Assembly: GCA_029570245.1 (NCBI GenBank)
Contig: JAKQSH010000281.1
Span: 1-10,846 of the forward strand
DNA: 10,846 bases
Reading direction: 5' to 3'
Origin: Deltaproteobacteria bacterium
GTDB lineage: Bacteria; Myxococcota_A; SURF-8
Part shown: piece by piece, positions 6,899 through 10,846 of the stretch
Layout: the number at the start of each line of letters is the position of its first letter
How positions within the stretch are numbered: position 1 is the stretch's first letter
Program-made: the position numbers and the translations under genes
Notes under the pieces: model-generated
What the model was told of the DNA's origin: nothing
Databases searched by the model: none
Seen by the model: only the letters and a program-made list of their open reading frames with translations

Positions 6899-7024
6899 GA
6901 AAGGCGGAAAGATGGGAAGGAAAAAGGAATCCGCCGAAGAAAGAACAAACACGGAATGACAACGCATGTGTACCATTTTCCTTACTTACAGACAGGGCAG
7001 ATTCATTATCTTAATAATGGAACT

Positions 7025-7114
7025 TCAATACTTGGTGAGAACATATATGGCAAGAGCGCCGGCAACCAGCCCTGCTATACCTGGAATCCGGCTGTTCGTA
7101 AATAATTCATGCAT
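7025..7114 (-). CDS. Possible 29-residue single-span membrane peptide
   Basis: ATG at 7114, TGA at 7025-7027, and an in-frame stop seven codons upstream, so the frame is closed. A polar start MHELFTNSR is followed by a hydrophobic stretch (IPGIAGLVAGALAIYVL, residues 10-26) and a short polar end TKY, an arrangement that fits a one-helix inner-membrane micropeptide. A weak ribosome site (GGCGGA) lies four bases upstream. A 6-bp AT hairpin CATTAT/ATAATG sits just past the stop (7004-7019) without a T-tract. It is not recognisable as a known family. It may be a chance hydrophobic frame. Confidence 0.33.
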   Translation of the reverse strand: MHELFTNSRIPGIAGLVAGALAIYVLTKY

Positions 7115-7323
7115 TTTGTCCGCCGTTTGAACTTAAATATGGCATTGCAATTCCGAAAGCGTTAAGCATTCGGAGGCTGCGGGATTTGTGGAGAATATGA
7201 TATCACCGGCTTTTTTGCTTCGTCAGGCAAAAAATATTCTAAAACCTGTAACAGTAGTCTCCAACGTGCGTCCAATGGACAAACGAGCTCGATTGACAGA
7301 ACATTTTTGAGAAGGAGTTAAAA

Positions 7324-8265
7324 ATGAAAAAATACATGTTGCTGACAGTTTTATTGAGCCTGCTCACTTCGGCGGCTTATGCCCAGCCCTGGGCAAAAAT
7401 GCACGACGAAGACCTGATGGAATTGAGACTCTCGATAGGTGCGTATCTGCTTCTCGACGAACTTCAGTTGAGCCCTGAGCAGAAAAGCGATCTGGTCGCC
7501 ATTCTCGACGACTTCCGTCAGGATCGGGCCGAAGCGGAAACAATTATGAAGGAATTCCACGACAGTGCAAAAAACGAAATGACGGCTGTTCTGGAAAACC
7601 TGAAAAACGGCAGAGGCATAAGCGAAGAAGATGCCGTCGTAATGGCCGAAAAACGTGATAAACACTTCGCAACCATGAAATCCTTCAAAGACAAACTTGA
7701 TGCCCATATAGCCGGAATTATGGAAATTCTAAGCGATGAACAGTCCGAAAAGCTGCGTAAATTCAATCCTATGGCCAAGCTTGACCCGCATGGAAAAACC
7801 CCCAGAGGACTTTTCAGCTTCATGGAGGAAATGAAGGATGCTTCCGGCGCGGAAATACTGGAAAAAATCCGCAGCATGTCCGATGAAGAATTCTCCAGTT
7901 TCAAAAAAGAAGGCTGCCCCTTGGGCGATCCGGCTATGGGGCCGGGCATGGGGCCTGGGCCGGGCATGGGTCCAGGACCGGATATGGCTCCGGGAAAAGG
8001 CAGAGGTCTCGGAAAAGATAAAGGGCCCGGCGGGCGTCTGATGGCTCGTTTTGAGAAAATCCGCGCCATGTCGGATGAGGAATTCCAGGCCAAAAAAGAT
8101 GATCTTGCAGCTTTTATTGAAAAAGGTCGTGAAATGCGCGCCAGACGCAGCGGCAAAGGCTTCGACGGCGAACCGCCCATGCCCTTCATGGGAAAAGCGC
8201 ATCAGCACATGGTAAGAGCAATACTTCTTTCCGACGGATTCTACGAGGCTTTGAAATCCAACTGA
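7324..8265 (+). CDS. Secreted Spy/CpxP-like (LTxxQ) protein with Gly-Met-Pro segment
   Basis: 313 residues. The ATG at 7324 has GAAGGAG six bases upstream. Signal peptide 1-20 ends AYA before Gln21, so it is exported to the periplasm. Residues about 30-146 are helical and charged, with two LSxEQ motifs (LSPEQ 49-53 and LSDEQ 136-140) of the Spy/CpxP/heavy-metal-sensor LTxxQ type, which act as ATP-independent chaperones or envelope-stress and metal sensors. A second half, absent from ordinary Spy/CpxP proteins (about 160 residues), holds a GPGM-rich segment (205-238). The segment is flanked by two copies of EKIR(S/A)MSDEEF (180-190 and 244-254). Single Cys198 lies before the segment. It stands alone between intergenic stretches and has its own terminator. 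The function is inferred from motifs only. Confidence 0.75.
   Translation: MKKYMLLTVLLSLLTSAAYAQPWAKMHDEDLMELRLSIGAYLLLDELQLSPEQKSDLVAILDDFRQDRAEAETIMKEFHDSAKNEMTAVLENLKNGRGISEEDAVVMAEKRDKHFATMKSFKDKLDAHIAGIMEILSDEQSEKLRKFNPMAKLDPHGKTPRGLFSFMEEMKDASGAEILEKIRSMSDEEFSSFKKEGCPLGDPAMGPGMGPGPGMGPGPDMAPGKGRGLGKDKGPGGRLMARFEKIRAMSDEEFQAKKDDLAAFIEKGREMRARRSGKGFDGEPPMPFMGKAHQHMVRAILLSDGFYEALKSN
7936..8037 (+). repeat. Gly-Met-Pro low-complexity segment
   Basis: Residues 205-238 of the Spy-like protein repeat MGPG-type units (five Met, many Gly/Pro), then change to GKG-type units with Lys and Arg. The underlying DNA is a run of GGGCC/GGGCAT-like words. Met-rich motifs in periplasmic proteins often bind copper or silver (known for other families; inference here). 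Confidence 0.7.
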
Positions 8266-8318
8266 TCCGTCTTAATGCCCCCTCTCTCTGTACAACCCCC
8301 TCCGTATCATCTGTGGTT

Positions 8319-8350
8319 AACCCCGGCAAGTGCCGGGGTTTCCCTTTTTT
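8319..8350 (+). terminator. Intrinsic terminator after the Spy-like gene
   Basis: AACCCCGGCA (8319-8328) and TGCCGGGGTT (8331-8340) are exact complements, giving a 9-10 bp stem with a very short loop. It is followed by TCCC and then six T residues (8345-8350). It separates the Spy-like gene from the promoter of the next operon. Confidence 0.88.
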
Positions 8351-8370
8351 GAGATATTTCAACAGCTTTC

Positions 8371-8398
8371 TTGCCTGATTAAATCCATGTGATATTAT
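8371..8398 (+). promoter_or_regulatory. Sigma-70-type promoter with extended -10 for the pdxJ-like operon
   Basis: TTGCCT (8371-8376), a 16-base spacer, and TATTAT (8393-8398) preceded by TGA, which forms an extended -10 (TGnTATTAT). It lies just past the terminator of the preceding gene and about 50 bases before the ATG at 8447. Confidence 0.55.
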
Positions 8399-8446
8399 TG
8401 AAGTTTAAGAAGATGCCCTTAAAAGGCAGTATTTGAAAGGACTCGC

Positions 8447-9169
8447 ATGAGCGTTCGCCTCGATATAAAACTTGACGGCGTGGCGGTGTTGCGTGCTTCG
8501 GGCGACGGCGTAAAGCCCGATCCGGCAGTGGCAGCCAGCCTGGTGGAACTTGCAGGCGCCGACGGCGTAACCATGCATCTGCACTCCGACCGATCGACCG
8601 TTAAAATGCGTGATCTTCAGGTTATTCGAGAAACGGTGGGAATCCCGCTTAATCTCGAACTGGCCGTGCTTGAGAAAATGCGCGAGCATGCGCTTGAATT
8701 GCACCCGACCATGGTAACTATGGTGGCCGAGCCGATGGATGTCACAGGTGATCGCAGTGTGCTGGAACTTGCCAAGGTGCGCGATCTGGCTTCTTCTTTT
8801 GTCGGACACCTGAAAGACAGCGCCATCGGCTGCTGTGTTTTCATTCCGGCTGAGCTTGAAGCCGTCAAACTGGCCAGAAGGCTGAATGCCGATATGGTGA
8901 TGCTGGACACCACTCCCTATACACGTGCAGATAAGGGCCGCGCGAGAGAACACGAACTTCAGCTGCTCGAAAACGCGCTGCGGCTGTCGCGCAAACTCGA
9001 AATGGGCGTACGTTTCGGCGGAGGCATAAGTTACAACAACGCCGAAGCTCTGGCTCAGCTGAAACCGGATACTCTTGTAGTCGGTCATGGCGTGATGGCA
9101 CGCGCAATTCTCATGGGCATAGATCGCGCGGTCGGAGAGATGGTGCAGACCATCGCCAGGGCAGGCTGA
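8447..9169 (+). CDS. pdxJ: Divergent PdxJ-family protein (pyridoxine 5'-phosphate synthase-like)
   Basis: 240 residues, the family's usual length, as a TIM barrel. The ATG at 8447 has GAAAGGA five bases upstream. PdxJ condenses deoxyxylulose 5-phosphate with 3-amino-2-oxopropyl phosphate in vitamin B6 synthesis. Conserved landmarks: DGVAVLR (10-16), AGADGVTMHLHSDR (36-49, keeping the His44 position), NLELAV (69-74, keeping Glu71), Y196-N-N and GHGVMARAI (213-221). Several family residues are changed: the first-strand His of D-H-I-A-T-L-R is Gly11, the REDRRHI stretch reads HSDRSTV, the His of HTG is Asp154, and the AGHGL His reads GGGI (Gly192). It may be a catalytically altered paralogue or a lineage-specific active form. 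It is the first gene of an operon with the NAD(P)HX repair gene, 18 bases upstream of it. Confidence 0.85.
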   Translation: MSVRLDIKLDGVAVLRASGDGVKPDPAVAASLVELAGADGVTMHLHSDRSTVKMRDLQVIRETVGIPLNLELAVLEKMREHALELHPTMVTMVAEPMDVTGDRSVLELAKVRDLASSFVGHLKDSAIGCCVFIPAELEAVKLARRLNADMVMLDTTPYTRADKGRAREHELQLLENALRLSRKLEMGVRFGGGISYNNAEALAQLKPDTLVVGHGVMARAILMGIDRAVGEMVQTIARAG

Positions 9170-9187
9170 AGCAACGGAGTTCATATC

Positions 9188-10741
9188 ATGTTCAAACTGG
9201 CGTTGGCCGAACAGATGCGCGAACTTGACCGCCTTGCCATTGAGGAACGCGGGTATCCCGGCTGTCAGCTTATGGAGATCGCCGGTTACGCTACGGCCTG
9301 TGGTATTATGCAGCTTCAGTGCGTTGAGCATGAGGCTGCCGTATTCTGCGGTTCAGGCAACAACGGCGGCGACGGATTTGTAATCGCGCGCTATCTGGCA
9401 CGAGCCGACTGGAAGGTTGAAGTCTTTCTTCTGTCCGACCCGGAAAAATTGCGTGGCGACGCCAGGCTGAATTATGAACGTCTTGAAAATTGTCCGGTGA
9501 AAAAATTCATGCTTGACGCCGACGGTCTGGAAGATTTTGCGGCTTTCTGGAAAGGACGCGGAGTTGTGGTTGACGCCCTTTTCGGAACCGGTCTGGCGCG
9601 TGACTTGGACGGCATTTACCGGCAGGCGGTTGAAACCATCAATAAAGTAAGCGGCTTCAAGGTCGCAGTTGATATCCCTTCCGGCCTTAGCGCCGATTCC
9701 GGTCACGTTCTGGGTGTTGCAGTAAAGGCCGACGCCACCTGGACTTACGGCCTGCGCAAGCTTGGAATGCATACTTATCGTGGCCCGGAGCTGTGTGGAG
9801 ACATTAAACTTGTCGATATCGGCATTCCTTCCGATCTGATCGAAAACCAGGGGCTGAATCATTTTCTCATAAGTGAAAATGATGCGCGTTCCGGCGTGAA
9901 AGCGCGCGACAGGCTGTCGCATAAGGGCAACTTCGGTCATCTGCTCCTGATTGCCGGTTCCGCCGACAAACCCGGTGCGGCACTTATGGCGGCTGAAGCC
10001 GCATTGCGGGCCGGAGTAGGTCTTCTTACGCTGGCTTCTCATCCTGTGGCTGCAATAGCGGCGGTCGGACGCGCGCCTGAAGCCATGACGGCACAGTATT
10101 CGACGCCGGCAGAACTGCGCGACATGCTTCCAGAACTCATTAAAGGGAAGACGGCGCTGGCGGTAGGTCCGGGCTGGGGCTGCGAAGCTGAAAAGTACGA
10201 AATTCTGCTGCAGCTCTGCCGTGATTTCGAGGGGGCGCTGCTGCTTGATGCCGACGCGCTTACACTGATTTCCGGCAGAGAACGCCGACCATGGATCGAA
10301 AGGGCCGAAGCCGGTAAGACCACCATAATTACACCTCATCCGGGTGAGGCTGCGCGTCTGCTTGAAGTCAAACATGCCGGAATAGTCGAAGATCGTGCCT
10401 GGGCTGTGCGCGAGCTGGCTTTCAGATTTGGAGCTGTGGCGGTGCTGAAGGGCGCGGCAACTCTTGTCTGTCGCGACGGTATGGTGTTTGTGAATCCAAG
10501 CGGCAATCCCGGCATGGCCTGCGGCGGTTCTGGAGACGTGCTTACAGGTATCGCCGGAGCTTTCGCCGCCTGCGGCGGAGACGCTCTCGATTATATGATC
10601 CGTGCCGTTTATCTGCATGGACTGGCTGGAGACATGGCCGCTGCTGCAAAGGGTCAGGGCGGAATGAAGGCTACCGATTTGATTCAGTTTGTACCGGATA
10701 TTCTTCGCGAGTGGGAGGAAGGCCGTGCGGTTTACGATTGA
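9188..10741 (+). CDS. nnr: Bifunctional NAD(P)HX epimerase / ADP-dependent NAD(P)HX dehydratase
   Basis: 517 residues, the usual length for the fused YjeF enzyme. The ATG at 9188 has CGGAG eight bases upstream. It repairs hydrated NADH and NADPH. The N-terminal epimerase domain (about 1-215) shows GSGNNGGDGF (55-64), VVDALFGTGL and VDIPSGL, all family signatures. The C-terminal ribokinase-fold dehydratase (about 235-510) shows HKGNFGHLLLIAGS, AVGPGWG, LLDADALTL, TPHPGEAARLL, and the ADP/active-site motif NPGMACGGSGDVLTG (440-454) with catalytic-type Asp450. In that motif the common A-T-G-G-T-G is A-C-G-G-S-G, a mild change. The next gene overlaps its end by 17 bases, indicating translational coupling. 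In many relatives acpS sits between pdxJ and this gene; it is absent here. Confidence 0.95.
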   Translation: MFKLALAEQMRELDRLAIEERGYPGCQLMEIAGYATACGIMQLQCVEHEAAVFCGSGNNGGDGFVIARYLARADWKVEVFLLSDPEKLRGDARLNYERLENCPVKKFMLDADGLEDFAAFWKGRGVVVDALFGTGLARDLDGIYRQAVETINKVSGFKVAVDIPSGLSADSGHVLGVAVKADATWTYGLRKLGMHTYRGPELCGDIKLVDIGIPSDLIENQGLNHFLISENDARSGVKARDRLSHKGNFGHLLLIAGSADKPGAALMAAEAALRAGVGLLTLASHPVAAIAAVGRAPEAMTAQYSTPAELRDMLPELIKGKTALAVGPGWGCEAEKYEILLQLCRDFEGALLLDADALTLISGRERRPWIERAEAGKTTIITPHPGEAARLLEVKHAGIVEDRAWAVRELAFRFGAVAVLKGAATLVCRDGMVFVNPSGNPGMACGGSGDVLTGIAGAFAACGGDALDYMIRAVYLHGLAGDMAAAAKGQGGMKATDLIQFVPDILREWEEGRAVYD

Positions 10742-10846
10742 AAGCAGAAAAGAAGAAGTTACCGATTCTGTCGCGCGCAGACTGTCTTCAATATTGCGTC
10801 CCGGTGACGTAATCGGTCTGGTGGGCGACCTCGGCGCCGGAAAGAC
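10725..10846 (+). CDS. tsaE: TsaE, tRNA t6A biosynthesis ATPase (N-terminal 40 residues; cut by right edge)
   Basis: Starts at the GTG at 10725 inside the end of the preceding gene, with GGGAGG (10713-10718) six bases upstream. The visible 40 codons read through a short helix to RPGDVIGLVGDLGAGK and stop at the window edge within the Thr codon of the Walker A motif GDLGAGKT. This is the hallmark N-terminus of TsaE, the small P-loop ATPase that works with TsaB and TsaD in threonylcarbamoyl-adenosine modification of tRNA. The position after nnr is a common arrangement. Confidence 0.9.
   Translation, partial: MRFTIESRKEEVTDSVARRLSSILRPGDVIGLVGDLGAGK

Noticed and set aside
6872..7105. 77-codon plus-strand frame between the sugar operon and the Spy-like gene
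   Set aside because: Arg/Lys-rich start, no ribosome site, no domain, and it overlaps the more protein-like minus-strand micropeptide.
7211..7234. TTTTTTGC/GCAAAAAA hairpin upstream of the Spy-like gene
   Set aside because: Perfect 8-bp stem but AT-rich, with no following T-tract on either strand, and no gene ends close by; not called as a terminator.
7293..7298. Perfect TTGACA -35 box before the Spy-like gene
   Set aside because: A -10 at 17 bases would fall on the ribosome site and start codon, so it cannot serve as the promoter of a normally led mRNA.
8405..9331. 308-codon minus-strand frame opposite the PdxJ-like gene
   Set aside because: Antisense shadow of a conserved gene with a promoter and ribosome site.
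9353..10618. 421-codon minus-strand frame opposite the NAD(P)HX repair gene
   Set aside because: Long only because of codon bias of the sense gene; no family motif in its translation.

Overview
The window looks like a chromosomal segment of an uncultured Gram-negative bacterium of the deltaproteobacterial / Myxococcota-Bradymonadota type. This is an inference. It rests on a very large, Asp/Ser-linked, cysteine-repeat lipoprotein with ASH-like (choice-of-anchor D) domains, on two sigma-54-type promoter signatures, and on a pdxJ-nnr-tsaE gene run. No rRNA, tRNA, insertion sequence, phage gene or CRISPR array was seen.

Layout. (1) Positions 1-4125, minus strand: one uninterrupted reading frame of 1375 codons that runs off the left edge. 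It encodes a lipoprotein with a lipobox, three short Cys repeats, an Asp-rich linker, six ASH-like beta-sandwich repeats, and a long Cys-rich C-terminal array. The array has a four-part higher-order repeat of about 192 residues. (2) 4126-4398: intergenic region between divergent genes, with a tandem TTATCT repeat and a sigma-54-like promoter pointing right. (3) 4399-4779, plus: a small zinc-ribbon plus DUF2007-like protein. (4) 4780-5252: 470 bases without a credible protein gene. It carries a full-consensus sigma-54 promoter on the minus strand, followed at the predicted start site by hairpins and CU-rich, anti-Shine-Dalgarno-like segments. I propose an undescribed sigma-54-dependent small RNA here. 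(5) 5253-6824, minus: a two-gene operon (RmlC-like cupin epimerase, then extended SDR epimerase/dehydratase) closed by a clear intrinsic terminator, probably for nucleotide-sugar / surface-glycan synthesis. (6) 6825-7323: intergenic, with a possible 29-residue single-span membrane peptide on the minus strand. (7) 7324-8265, plus: a secreted Spy/CpxP-like protein with a Gly-Met-Pro segment, closed by a strong terminator. (8) 8371-10846, plus: a promoter, then a housekeeping operon: a divergent PdxJ-like protein, the bifunctional NAD(P)HX repair enzyme, and the start of tsaE, cut by the right edge.

How the parts relate. The right-hand operon groups cofactor synthesis and repair with tRNA modification. 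The middle operon probably supplies a modified sugar. The large lipoprotein is probably displayed on the envelope. The sRNA candidate and the DUF2007-type gene are convergent, and both have sigma-54-type promoters, so they may share a regulon. The most interesting items are the sRNA candidate, the higher-order repeat in the lipoprotein, and a PdxJ-like protein lacking several family histidines.
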